IMG/VR virus record: IMGVR_UViG_3300029812_000105
Location: 1 to 41,044 of that record
Source of the DNA: a virus
DNA length: 41,044 nucleotides
Strand: one strand, 5' to 3'
In this document: positions 24,674-30,807 of the stretch, one piece after another
How positions within the stretch are numbered: the first letter of the stretch is position 1
Layout of the letters: each line of letters begins with the position of its first letter
Notes under the pieces: generated by a model
What the model saw: the letters and a program-made list of their open reading frames with translations, nothing else
The model's database searches: none
Told to the model about the DNA's origin: nothing
Program-made: the position numbers and the translations under genes

Positions 24674-24706
24674 CTCCGCTGAATCAAACAAAGCGTTGTA
24701 GCGGAG
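24674..24706 (+). ncRNA. structured leader or small RNA hairpin
   Basis: CTCCGCT (24674-24680) pairs perfectly with AGCGGAG (24700-24706) around a 19-base loop, just downstream of a promoter. The following 40 bases contain further GC-rich pieces and AAAGGG before an ATG at 24749. May be an mRNA leader or the 5' part of a small RNA. Confidence 0.4.
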
Positions 24707-24748
24707 ACCAGCGGGGCCGTAACGCCTTAGCTATAAAGGGCTTACGCA

Positions 24749-24964
24749 ATGAATACCTCACATCTGGTCGTTATCGACTTTGAAAAAGAACGAGACATTC
24801 AACTTGTCCACCAAATTATGAGAGCCTGGCCTACCGAGCGCGTTTCGCTTTTGCTCGCGGTATTTCAAGCACACGAAGTACGTCAAGTACAAGGTCTCGG
24901 TTGCCGGGCGTCACCATCAAAAGCCTTATTTTTACATCATCCAGTAGCACCGCATAGGTTATAA
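24749..24964 (+). CDS. doubtful small ORF
   Basis: 71 codons, with AAAGGG 7 bases before the ATG and a promoter upstream. The first 40 residues look protein-like (VVIDFEKERDIQLVHQIMRA), but the second half lies opposite the minus-strand gene at 24831-25088 and becomes Pro/His/Arg-rich. Only one of the two is likely to be coding there. Confidence 0.3.
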   Translation: MNTSHLVVIDFEKERDIQLVHQIMRAWPTERVSLLLAVFQAHEVRQVQGLGCRASPSKALFLHHPVAPHRL

Positions 24965-25088
24965 GGGCTGCTTCGATATGCTTGTATTTATGGCCGGGCA
25001 TCCCTTCTATGCTCTTGTCGAAAACGTCAAGAACCGATTGGTCTATGTCGTGATTAAAATGGATTTTTGGCATTTTTTTCATTTCCAT
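24831..25088 (-). CDS. small putative regulator
   Basis: 85 aa on the minus strand, the only well-supported leftward gene. KIHFNHDIDQSVLDVFDKSI, then GHKYKHIEAALITYAVLL, has the look of a short beta strand plus two helices as in ribbon-helix-helix or similar small DNA-binding proteins, with a basic tail (PRAKAKRAR). It lies next to operator-like TCAAGA repeats and divergent promoters, so it may be the lysogeny regulator. Several ATG codons are possible starts and none has a strong Shine-Dalgarno. Family not firmly recognised. Confidence 0.5.
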   Translation of the reverse strand: MEMKKMPKIHFNHDIDQSVLDVFDKSIEGMPGHKYKHIEAALITYAVLLDDVKIRLLMVTPGNRDLVLDVLRVLEIPRAKAKRAR

Positions 25089-25089
25089 A

Positions 25090-25183
25090 AATCAAGATAA
25101 CTCTGTACGCAATAACAAGTTACGTTCCTACCAATCAAGAAACAACAACTTTTTTTCAAGAATGGTCAAGATTTATCTTGACA
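25090..25183. promoter_or_regulatory. operator region with TCAAGA repeats and a dyad
   Basis: TCAAGAT-TT-ATCTTGA (25166-25181) is a 7+7 dyad whose right arm overlaps the -35 of the rightward promoter. Related half sites occur near 25092 (TCAAGATAA), 25134 (TCAAGAAA) and 25157 (TCAAGAAT). The cluster lies between the leftward small gene and the rightward operon, as expected for repressor binding sites. Confidence 0.6.
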
Positions 25184-25205
25184 CCAGCCGATAAGACTAT
25201 AGAAT
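25178..25205 (+). promoter_or_regulatory. sigma70 promoter overlapping the operator dyad
   Basis: -35 TTGACA (25178-25183), 16-bp spacer, -10 TAGAAT (25200-25205). Drives the rightward HNH/YopX/integrase-side genes. Overlap with the TCAAGAT/ATCTTGA dyad suggests repression. Confidence 0.65.
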
Positions 25206-25229
25206 CTGGGGCAAGCTAAGGAGAACGAA

Positions 25230-25457
25230 ATGTTTAGGTTGAATAAAAGGACACTTGACTTGGGCCGGAAGGCCGTGGCGAGCATTTCGTCTCCTTCTCC
25301 TCCTCCGCAAGTTTGCCGCGGCACGCACGGACGCACTTTCGGCCCTATTTTAACGATTTTGGCCTCCGTGCCCGGAGTTAGAATTGCTTGCTCTGCCACT
25401 AAATTACCCATCTTAACATCCAGCAGGGCTTTTGTCAAGGAAAACCATGACCCGTGA
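25230..25457 (+). CDS. small ORF after the controlled promoter
   Basis: 75 codons. AAGGAG is well placed before the ATG and a promoter lies just upstream, so translation initiation here is plausible. The product (VASISSPSPPPQVCRGTHG and so on) is Ser/Pro-rich and not recognisable, and the minus strand is also open. The real protein could be shorter. It overlaps the start of the next gene. Confidence 0.35.
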   Translation: MFRLNKRTLDLGRKAVASISSPSPPPQVCRGTHGRTFGPILTILASVPGVRIACSATKLPILTSSRAFVKENHDP

Positions 25458-25761
25458 AGAAAAAATCGCAGAGCGTTTGCAGCATATACCCCAGAGCTTC
25501 CGGGCCACCTACAAGAGGGCGGTATCGGGCAAGGGCTTCCGGGCGGCGATAAGTGCTCAATGTTTGGAGTGCTGCGGCTGGCAGCGGGAGGAAGTCAAGA
25601 ACTGTGCGGATTTGGCGTGTCCTTTGTGGCTCTACAGACCGGTTCGTGGGGTTACTGGAAGCACACCACGCACTAAAATTTGCCGCGAACAGCCGCGCCA
25701 AGGCAAAAAGTCAAAAGTATCGTCCGATACTATGAATGTTTATGGATTGCCCGGTGGGTAG
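25447..25761 (+). CDS. small Cys-containing phage protein
   Basis: 104 aa. RATYKRAVSGKGFRAAISAQ followed by CLECCGW, CADLACPLWLYRP is a pattern I know from small phage proteins often near HNH genes: a Cys cluster of zinc-binding type with a conserved CPLWxYRP. CAAGGA precedes ATG 25447. The 3' end overlaps the HNH ORF. Confidence 0.65.
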   Translation: MTREEKIAERLQHIPQSFRATYKRAVSGKGFRAAISAQCLECCGWQREEVKNCADLACPLWLYRPVRGVTGSTPRTKICREQPRQGKKSKVSSDTMNVYGLPGG

Positions 25762-26173
25762 GGATGTGTTAATGCGCCAAGTGTTTGCAGGAACTTACCT
25801 AAGTGACGGCGAAAACAGAGGTTATACAGTAAGAGAAAATGAAGCACGGAAATCTGTATACAAAAAGGCTCTCTATCATTGTTGTAAGCCTGGTTGCTCA
25901 TATGGCTTTGACCTTCAGGTTCATCATATATACGAGGTTTCTCAGGGCGGAACGGATGATTTCACAAACTACATCATACTGTGCAAAGATTGCCACCAAC
26001 ATTCGCGCCTGCATCGCCTGTCGGAAGACCATAAAATTGAATTATTGGTTTACAAATTCTATATCGAGCGACTTGAACTTGGATTCTGTTCGGATGAAAT
26101 GGACAATGAGGAATTTGAGTTGCGATTAAGACGATTGCTGGCCCAACGTGTGGATGGTGTTCCAGAAAGGTGA
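25736..26173 (+). CDS. HNH endonuclease
   Basis: 145 aa (or 133 from ATG 25772, which has a better ribosome site, TAGGGA). Cys50/Cys54 and Cys83/Cys86 form the zinc knuckles. HHIYEVSQGGTDDFTNYI (63-80) contains the catalytic His pair and Asn, and KDCHQHSR the final His. Could be a free-standing homing-type nuclease or a phage recombination/packaging helper. Located early in the controlled rightward operon. Confidence 0.85.
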   Translation: MFMDCPVGRDVLMRQVFAGTYLSDGENRGYTVRENEARKSVYKKALYHCCKPGCSYGFDLQVHHIYEVSQGGTDDFTNYIILCKDCHQHSRLHRLSEDHKIELLVYKFYIERLELGFCSDEMDNEEFELRLRRLLAQRVDGVPER

Positions 26174-26182
26174 GACCAAGAA

Positions 26183-26419
26183 ATGACCAAAACCGTGAAA
26201 ACTGACAGATACATCCCAAGGGTTCGAGACCTCTTTTGGGTCAGGCAGAGAGCAAATGGCCTGCTCGCGGGCCTCTGCGCCCCGTTTAGGTGCACCAAGC
26301 GGCACTTCGTAGGCCAGGCACTTATATCTATAGAGGCCAGGGGCCACGGGACAGAGCCAGGCGGGACGCCCTGGAATTTCCGGCTGGACACGTGGGACTT
26401 TGAAAAGGATTGGCAATGA
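26183..26419 (+). CDS. hypothetical protein
   Basis: 78 aa, basic N-terminal half (TVKTDRYIPRVRDLFWVRQR) and a Gly/Trp-containing end. The stop overlaps the next ATG (ATGA), which supports it being translated. Not recognised. Confidence 0.5.
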   Translation: MTKTVKTDRYIPRVRDLFWVRQRANGLLAGLCAPFRCTKRHFVGQALISIEARGHGTEPGGTPWNFRLDTWDFEKDWQ

Positions 26420-26892
26420 GCAGAGAGCACAAATATCGAGCGTGGGATAAAGAAGCCAACTGTATGATAGGGTGGGACCATCTTTGCGATATGATGGAGA
26501 CGGGGAAAATTGAACTACTGGAAAGGCGGTCTCTTAGAAGAGATTGGCCGGAGGCTACTATTAAAAAGTTCTCAAGAACTGGCAATCCTTTTAAGAACCC
26601 CTGCTTTGATTTGATGCAGTACACGGGCCTGAAGGACAAGGGGGGCAAGGAGATATGCGAGGGGGATATAGTAAAAGTGCCTGCTACGATACTGCCAAAA
26701 GGGGAGAGCGGGTGTATTCAAAATGAGGGCTTGCAAGTAGTAAATTGGGATATTACAGAAGATGGTCTTTTTGACGAAAATGTTTATGCGGGGTTTTGCT
26801 TTATGGTAGGCGAACACTTGGTAAAAGATTGTGAAATCGTCGGCAACATCCACGACAACCCCGAAATGCTTTTACCGGCCAGTAGGCCGTAA
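26416..26892 (+). CDS. YopX-family phage protein
   Basis: 158 aa. HKYRAWDKEANCMIGWD at the start, LMQYTGLKDKGGKEICEGDIV in the middle and EIVGNIHDNPEMLL at the end are the hallmarks of the YopX family of phage proteins. Biochemical role unknown; members are common in early or lysogeny regions. AAAAGGA precedes the ATG. Confidence 0.88.
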   Translation: MSREHKYRAWDKEANCMIGWDHLCDMMETGKIELLERRSLRRDWPEATIKKFSRTGNPFKNPCFDLMQYTGLKDKGGKEICEGDIVKVPATILPKGESGCIQNEGLQVVNWDITEDGLFDENVYAGFCFMVGEHLVKDCEIVGNIHDNPEMLLPASRP

Positions 26893-27112
26893 GGAGAAAG
26901 ATATGCCGAAAGAAGAAACTTCAAAATTAACCGAAAAGCCGTATTTAGTTGTAGTCGCTTATGGGATGCATCTCAGGATAAAAGCGGCGTCTGCAAAAGA
27001 AGCAGGCGATGCTGGTTTGGATTTCCTCGACAAGCACATCCATAAAGATGACGCCCCGATTCTTTTGCGTATCGAACCGGAAGAACTTTGAAATTAGACG
27101 GCCCGTAGGCCG
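26877..27112 (+). repeat. two GGCC-NNTA-GGCCGTAA mini-hairpins
   Basis: GGCC-AGTA-GGCC (26877-26888) followed by GTAAGGAG, and GGCC-CGTA-GGCC (27100-27111) followed by GTAAAG. The first places a hairpin directly against the ribosome site of the gene at 26903; the second follows that gene. They frame it like a small cassette. Confidence 0.5.
26903..27091 (+). CDS. small acidic/basic protein
   Basis: 62 aa. TEKPYLVVVAYGMHLRIKAA followed by SAKEAGDAGLDFLDK suggests a beta-beta-alpha fold. AAGGAGA precedes ATG 26903, which is preferred over upstream starts inside the YopX gene. Not recognised. Confidence 0.6.
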   Translation: MPKEETSKLTEKPYLVVVAYGMHLRIKAASAKEAGDAGLDFLDKHIHKDDAPILLRIEPEEL

Positions 27113-27162
27113 TAAAGTGATAGTTCTTTGAAAATTTAATAGGGTTTAGCTCAGAAAAAGGC

Positions 27163-27192
27163 TTGAGCGCCTGCTTTCTTTTGGGGTACAAT
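27163..27192 (+). promoter_or_regulatory. integrase promoter candidate with dyad
   Basis: -35 TTGAGC (27163-27168), 18-bp spacer, -10 TACAAT (27187-27192). The -10 lies in the dyad GGTAC-AATA-GTACC (27185-27198), a possible operator. A GGCTCACAGTTT element follows directly. Confidence 0.5.
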
Positions 27193-27234
27193 AGTACCGG
27201 CTCACAGTTTAATCAATAGGAAAGGAGGCGCAAG

Positions 27235-28257
27235 ATGATAAAGTTAAAGACTTTGTGTGCGAATTATCTGCACGAAAACTTCTGGCTTGCCGACTCGACC
27301 AAAGAAACTACAGAGCGGGCGTTCCGCTACTTGGCAGAGTCGGTAGGCAACCTTGAAATTGACAGGCTTCGTTTCGAGCATATCGCGGAGTACAAGAAGT
27401 GGCTACTGCTTTCTGGTAGGGCCAAAAACTCGGCAAACATTTATCTTCGAGCATTGACTCCCGTTTTCAAATGGGGCGTGAATCTCGGACTCATTGGTTC
27501 TGTGCCGACCGTTGGCGTAAAGCAATTTCGCATAACGCAACGGGCAATACGGGTTTACAGTGACTGGGAGTTGCGGAAGATGTTAGCTATGGCAAGGCCG
27601 CGCTGGAAGGCCATACTTCTTTGTGCCTGGACGACGGGACTCCGTAGAGGAGAAATCCTGAACCTGACGCGCGATAATGTCAGGAATGGCTTTGTATTCG
27701 TAGAGCCTAAAAGAGAAACAAAAAACGGTTGGCTGTGGGAACCGAAGGATAAAGAAATCCGCAAGGTTCCCCTGGTTCAGCCGTTGAAGGAAATGCTGGA
27801 CGGGCTTGACGGTCTGTACCCGATGCTCAGACCTGAACGGTATGAGCACTTGATGAAACTCAAGGTAGCGGGGCTATTAGGTAATCGGCAGCGTCGATGC
27901 CCGGAAGAAAACTTTAGACGGACGTTCGTTTCAATCCAGCGAAAAGCATTTGGCAGGCAAATCGGGGATTTTCATTCCATTAGGAAGACGTACATTACAA
28001 CGATGTTAAACAGCTTGCCGCAGCACTTCGTACAGCGACTTTCAGGGCACTCGGACGTGAGAACAATGGTGACTTATTACGCCGCTTGCAATGAGGTCCA
28101 GTACGATGAGGCCCGCAAATGTGCCCTTAATAGTACAATAGGGCCGGATTCTTGGCTCACAGCAAGCGAAAGAAGGCGTACTGAAAGAGTCCGGCCCAAT
28201 CGGGGTGAGCAGATTCGGACTGCTGACCTCCTGCTCCCAAAGCAGGCGGTCCTGTAA
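27235..28257 (+). CDS. int: tyrosine-family site-specific integrase
   Basis: 340 aa. N-terminal SAM-like core-binding domain (about 1-95, ending VFKWGVNLGLI) and catalytic domain with Arg137 (TTGLRRGEILNL), the HxxR box His247/Arg250 (FHSIRKTYIT), His272 (LSGHSD) and nucleophile Tyr281 (TYY). AGGAGG precedes the ATG. The final residues (GEQIRTADLLLPKQAVL) are encoded by a tRNA-derived attP core rather than by the enzyme fold, a known feature of integrases targeting tRNA genes. Catalyses integration and excision. Confidence 0.95.
   Translation: MIKLKTLCANYLHENFWLADSTKETTERAFRYLAESVGNLEIDRLRFEHIAEYKKWLLLSGRAKNSANIYLRALTPVFKWGVNLGLIGSVPTVGVKQFRITQRAIRVYSDWELRKMLAMARPRWKAILLCAWTTGLRRGEILNLTRDNVRNGFVFVEPKRETKNGWLWEPKDKEIRKVPLVQPLKEMLDGLDGLYPMLRPERYEHLMKLKVAGLLGNRQRRCPEENFRRTFVSIQRKAFGRQIGDFHSIRKTYITTMLNSLPQHFVQRLSGHSDVRTMVTYYAACNEVQYDEARKCALNSTIGPDSWLTASERRRTERVRPNRGEQIRTADLLLPKQAVL
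28200..28247 (-). other. attP core matching the 3' half of tRNA-Pro(UGG)
   Basis: Read on the minus strand: anticodon arm CCTGC-TTTGGGA-GCAGG (28246-28230, anticodon UGG), variable AGGTC, T arm AGCAG-TCCGAAT-CTGCT (28224-28208), acceptor strand CACCCCG and discriminator A at 28200, with no CCA. G72/A73 agree with bacterial tRNA-Pro. The D arm and 5' acceptor strand are absent. Overlaps the integrase 3' end. Phage genes on both sides mark it as attP. Confidence 0.85.
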
Positions 28258-28315
28258 ATCCGTAATAAGTCACCTAAACCCCCAAACTGTGAGCCTTTGT
28301 TTTGAAAGGATTGAA

Positions 28316-28528
28316 ATGGTAAAAAAGATTTGCATAGCATCGCTAAGGGTTGCGTGTGCGTGTCTTTGTGCTGCGACTTTGCTCGCCGCATATCTAAGAC
28401 TAACAAGCGAAGGCTCGGTGGGTTGGAACATCGCTGGTAGCCTTGCCTTTTTGGGTCTTAGTGCCGCTTGGCTGGCGGCAGGCAGTGCTACTTTTACAGA
28501 AGACATAAAACAGTGGTGTGAGCATTGA
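28316..28528 (+). CDS. small two-helix membrane protein
   Basis: 70 aa with two hydrophobic helices (about 5-25 and 38-57, IAGSLAFLGLSAAWLAAGSA) and a short charged end. GAAAGGA precedes ATG 28316; longer in-frame starts lie inside the integrase gene and attP and are unlikely. May be a superinfection-exclusion or holin-type protein. Confidence 0.55.
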   Translation: MVKKICIASLRVACACLCAATLLAAYLRLTSEGSVGWNIAGSLAFLGLSAAWLAAGSATFTEDIKQWCEH

Positions 28529-28529
28529 A

Positions 28530-28962
28530 CTGCCGGGCGGCAGCGTGGAAACGCTACATATTGGCGGTATGATGTGTTAGAGGTGTTACCTGCGCGCTGT
28601 GCAGGGTGAGCCCAGGGCCCTCGCCGTCAGTCGGACAGCAAGCCCGCCCGGTGTCATAATTGTCATCACCCTCCTCCGAAAAGCCGGGGGTTCCGCGGTC
28701 CCCGGCGCTATTATAGTTTTCTCCCCTCCGAAACGGGGGTCTCATAAGGCCCCCAGGCCGGGGTTTTAGATGTTTTCCCCGGCTGCAATCATCTTGCGTG
28801 AAGGGGCCCGCTTACTTAACGGGTGCAGTGGCGGGTCCCCTGCAATAATATCGAGTAGGCTTTGTTGATGTCTCGGAGGACTTCAAGCTTGTCCGGGACG
28901 AGGGGCGGTGGCCGAACACAATAGGTTGGAAAACAAATGGCTGTAGCTGCCGCCCCTTTTTT
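28530..28962 (+). ncRNA. GC-rich structured non-coding region, candidate large ncRNA
   Basis: No convincing gene in 430 bases. Successive hairpins are visible: CTGCCG/CGGCAG (28530-28543), AGCGT-GGAA-ACGCT with a GNRA tetraloop (28542-28555), CCTGC/GCAGG (28589-28605), GCCGGGG/CCCCGGC (28683-28706), the same stem again (28757-28783), GGGGCCCGC/GCGGGTCCCC (28803-28840), and a final GGGGCGG/CCGCCCC with six T. This density suggests a folded RNA ending in a terminator; a replication or packaging site is the alternative. No clear promoter seen. Confidence 0.5.
28902..28962 (+). terminator. long-loop terminator
   Basis: GGGGCGG (28902-28908) and CCGCCCC (28950-28956) followed by TTTTTT (28957-28962). 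The 41-base loop could fold further (GGCC / GGCT). Separates the structured region from the early operon. Confidence 0.55.
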
Positions 28963-28992
28963 CTGAGCGAAAGCCCTGTAAGGAAAATGAAT

Positions 28993-29262
28993 ATGGAAAA
29001 ACCAACACCTGAAAAGATAAAGGCCGAACTGAAACGTCGGCACGATGCAGGCAAGGCATCGGGCGATGACAGCTTGAACTTAGATGCCCTGCAACTCATC
29101 GAGGCCCTGCAAGCCGAGATTGAGGAGTTGAAAGAGTTGCTGAAATATCCCTATAACCGATTAAGGAAGCTTGAGACAAATCCTATAATTGACGCGGCAT
29201 ATAATTCGTACCACGCCAAGCAAATGAGAAGGATTGAGCAGACCCTGAAAGAAGGAGAATAA
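28993..29262 (+). CDS. small coiled-coil protein
   Basis: 89 aa, helical and charged (PTPEKIKAELKRRHDAG, LIEALQAEIEELKELL). ATG 28993 is 8 bases after TAAGGA and is preferred to ATG 28987, which is too close. First gene of the early operon. Function unknown. Confidence 0.6.
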   Translation: MEKPTPEKIKAELKRRHDAGKASGDDSLNLDALQLIEALQAEIEELKELLKYPYNRLRKLETNPIIDAAYNSYHAKQMRRIEQTLKEGE

Positions 29263-29263
29263 A

Positions 29264-29605
29264 ATGCAAGTAGAAATCAATGGAATCAAATATGTGCCAG
29301 CAGAACCCCAAAAGAAAGTTTCTTTTGCGAATATAACTATCAGCGAGGAGCCAAAGGGGTGGGAATGGAGCGAGGATAATATCCGGATAAGTTCTACACA
29401 GCGAGGCTTCGGTGGTTTTGGCGATTACCCACTCCGACTCAGCATATTATGTAACACCGAGAGAGGAAGGGCAATGGGCAAATACGGCTCAAACGCTGGA
29501 GACCTTCCAGGGGATGTTTTCACAACTTCTGATGCCCGCCACGTTGCCTCTGCCATCACTAAACTTTGTGACCTCATCGAAGAGGCCCAGAAAGAAGGGA
29601 AATAA
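29264..29605 (+). CDS. hypothetical early protein
   Basis: 113 aa with beta-rich middle (KVSFANITISEEPKGWEWSE, IRISSTQRGFGGFGDYPLRL) and a helical C-terminus. GAAGGAG precedes the ATG; the stop overlaps the next ATG (TAATG). Not recognised. Confidence 0.6.
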   Translation: MQVEINGIKYVPAEPQKKVSFANITISEEPKGWEWSEDNIRISSTQRGFGGFGDYPLRLSILCNTERGRAMGKYGSNAGDLPGDVFTTSDARHVASAITKLCDLIEEAQKEGK

Positions 29606-29988
29606 TGACCCATCCTGACATTCTAAGAGCAGAGCGTGAAGGTGGACCATTGGCCAATGGAGTTTGGCCAACGGAGCAGAAACTGGAGGAGCCACTTATC
29701 TGCCCGCGAACTGAGAAGGAAATCGACGAAGATGACCTTGAAACCTGCGATTTCTGTGAGAAAAGATTTTGCAAGGACTGCTTCTTTGCGGCAAAGGAAG
29801 CAGGTGGAGGTTTTAATATCAAAAAGAGTGGCATCAATGCCTGCTATGAATGTATGGAAACCGACCGAGAGGCTGTTCAGGTAGCGGTTCTGCTTAGTCT
29901 CTCTTTGCGAGCAGCCAGAACAGGCAGTTTCGGCGACCTCCAGCATTATATGGCTGTGCGGCGGGAATATAAGGAGAACGAACAATGA
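29605..29988 (+). CDS. zinc-binding-like early protein
   Basis: 127 aa with CPRTEKEIDEDDLETC, CDFCEKRFCKDCF and CYEC, consistent with two interleaved zinc sites as in small RING/treble-clef-like modules. The N-terminus (PDILRAEREGGP) is typical of small phage early proteins. The stop overlaps a 30-codon gene. Confidence 0.6.
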   Translation: MTHPDILRAEREGGPLANGVWPTEQKLEEPLICPRTEKEIDEDDLETCDFCEKRFCKDCFFAAKEAGGGFNIKKSGINACYECMETDREAVQVAVLLSLSLRAARTGSFGDLQHYMAVRREYKENEQ

Positions 29989-30077
29989 AACGAATCCTGC
30001 AAACAATCTGTGCAATGTTCTGGGCCTTCTGGACTCCGAAAGCCTTTGACGGCTCAGGGGCGGAAAGGAAAAGGTGA
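29985..30077 (+). CDS. 30-residue peptide gene
   Basis: MKRILQTICAMFWAFWTPKA then a basic end (GAERKR). AAGGAG is well placed and the ATG overlaps the previous stop (ATGA). The amphipathic, Trp/Phe-rich sequence could associate with membrane. Short, so only moderately sure. Confidence 0.45.
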   Translation: MKRILQTICAMFWAFWTPKAFDGSGAERKR

Positions 30078-30079
30078 AA

Positions 30080-30241
30080 ATGGAACATTCAAAACAACTC
30101 CGAATAGAAAAGGCCGCTCCCTCATTGTTGGCAGCGTGCAAAAAACATAAGCGAGAATTTCTTGAACGCTATGATGAGAGTTTTTGGCGTCTTAGGTATA
30201 GCTACGTGGAAGCCGCCATCGCCGAGGCGGAGGAGGAATGA
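30080..30241 (+). CDS. 53-residue basic protein
   Basis: MEHSKQLRIEKAAPSLLAAC, then KKHKREFLERYDESFWRLRY, ending IAEAEEE. GGAAAAGGTG precedes the ATG. Similar short helical proteins (APxLLAACK...) are common in phage early operons. Not recognised functionally. Confidence 0.55.
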   Translation: MEHSKQLRIEKAAPSLLAACKKHKREFLERYDESFWRLRYSYVEAAIAEAEEE

Positions 30242-30245
30242 GGCA

Positions 30246-30479
30246 ATGTATAGATATTTACAATTTTCTCATCTTGGCAGAAACAACTTTTGTGGGGAAA
30301 AACTATTGCATCCTGAGATTGCAACGCCTGACGAAATCGCCGAGGTAGCTTTTTCTGAAGCCCGTAAACATCTTATGTCCAGAGACATTAATTGTGTATT
30401 TGATGCAGAGAAAAACGAAGGAACGGTGTTTGCAGGCTTTCGCGGTGTTGGCAAGTTTTCTGTGGTAGAGAAGGAATAA
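30246..30479 (+). CDS. hypothetical early protein
   Basis: 77 aa from ATG 30246, preceded by GGAGGAATGAGG; an upstream start at 30162 would overlap the previous gene fully and is rejected. TPDEIAEVAFSEARKHLMSR is a clear helix. Function unknown. Confidence 0.55.
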   Translation: MYRYLQFSHLGRNNFCGEKLLHPEIATPDEIAEVAFSEARKHLMSRDINCVFDAEKNEGTVFAGFRGVGKFSVVEKE

Positions 30480-30483
30480 GGCA

Positions 30484-30807
30484 ATGCTACCCGCCCAGTT
30501 GACATTCACAGTCGAGCCGCCGGACTCGGAGAGGCTGAAGGGGCACGTGCGGAGACTCTATAATTTCTTTTGGACCCGGCACCAAATTGACGTCGAAGTT
30601 ACTACCAGTGATTTGATAAGAGTCGCCAAGGCCCAATATAATACTCGCCTAAGAACTCTCCGATTGACGCTGATTCCTATGGGTTGGTGCATCGACGACA
30701 TTGGGCGGGTACCAAATGGCGAACATCTTTACCGGCTCGTCCCCCTGGTGGACAGCACGTTTTATGAGGCAAGAAAAGAAAAATTTAAAGGGAAAAAGAA
30801 TGGATGA
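30484..30807 (+). CDS. hypothetical early protein, possible winged helix
   Basis: 107 aa. LKGHVRRLYNFFWTRHQIDV then TSDLIRVAKAQYNTRLRTLR suggests a helical DNA-binding fold, with a beta hairpin GWCIDDIGRVPNGEHLYRL like a wing. It overlaps the RecT-like gene by 8 bases. Role in recombination or regulation is conjecture. Confidence 0.5.
   Translation: MLPAQLTFTVEPPDSERLKGHVRRLYNFFWTRHQIDVEVTTSDLIRVAKAQYNTRLRTLRLTLIPMGWCIDDIGRVPNGEHLYRLVPLVDSTFYEARKEKFKGKKNG

Larger units (their letters stand above)
27199..28295. repeat. 12-bp inverted repeat flanking the integrase, plus a third half-copy
   Basis: GGCTCACAGTTT at 27199-27210 and its exact complement AAACTGTGAGCC at 28284-28295; GGCTCACAG recurs at 28154-28162. 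The three copies surround the integrase gene and attP core, so they are candidate integrase arm-binding or excisionase sites. Confidence 0.55.

Noticed and set aside
25166-25438. Minus-strand ORF of 90 codons with a possible TTGACA/TAAGAT promoter and an internal AGGAG-ATG
   Set aside because: It overlaps a plus-strand ORF that has a better promoter and ribosome site, and the product is not recognisable. Neither is firmly supported.
28200-28265. Complete tRNA gene on the minus strand
   Set aside because: The D arm and 5' acceptor strand are missing upstream of the anticodon arm, so it is only an attachment-site copy of the 3' half.
28554-29099. Minus-strand ORFs in the structured non-coding region
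   Set aside because: Gly/Pro/Arg-rich or shadowing the plus-strand gene at 28993, without ribosome sites; they follow from GC-rich hairpins.
30162-30479. Longer version of the gene at 30246 starting at 30162
   Set aside because: The extension lies completely within the preceding 53-codon gene and lacks a ribosome site, whereas GGAGG precedes ATG 30246.
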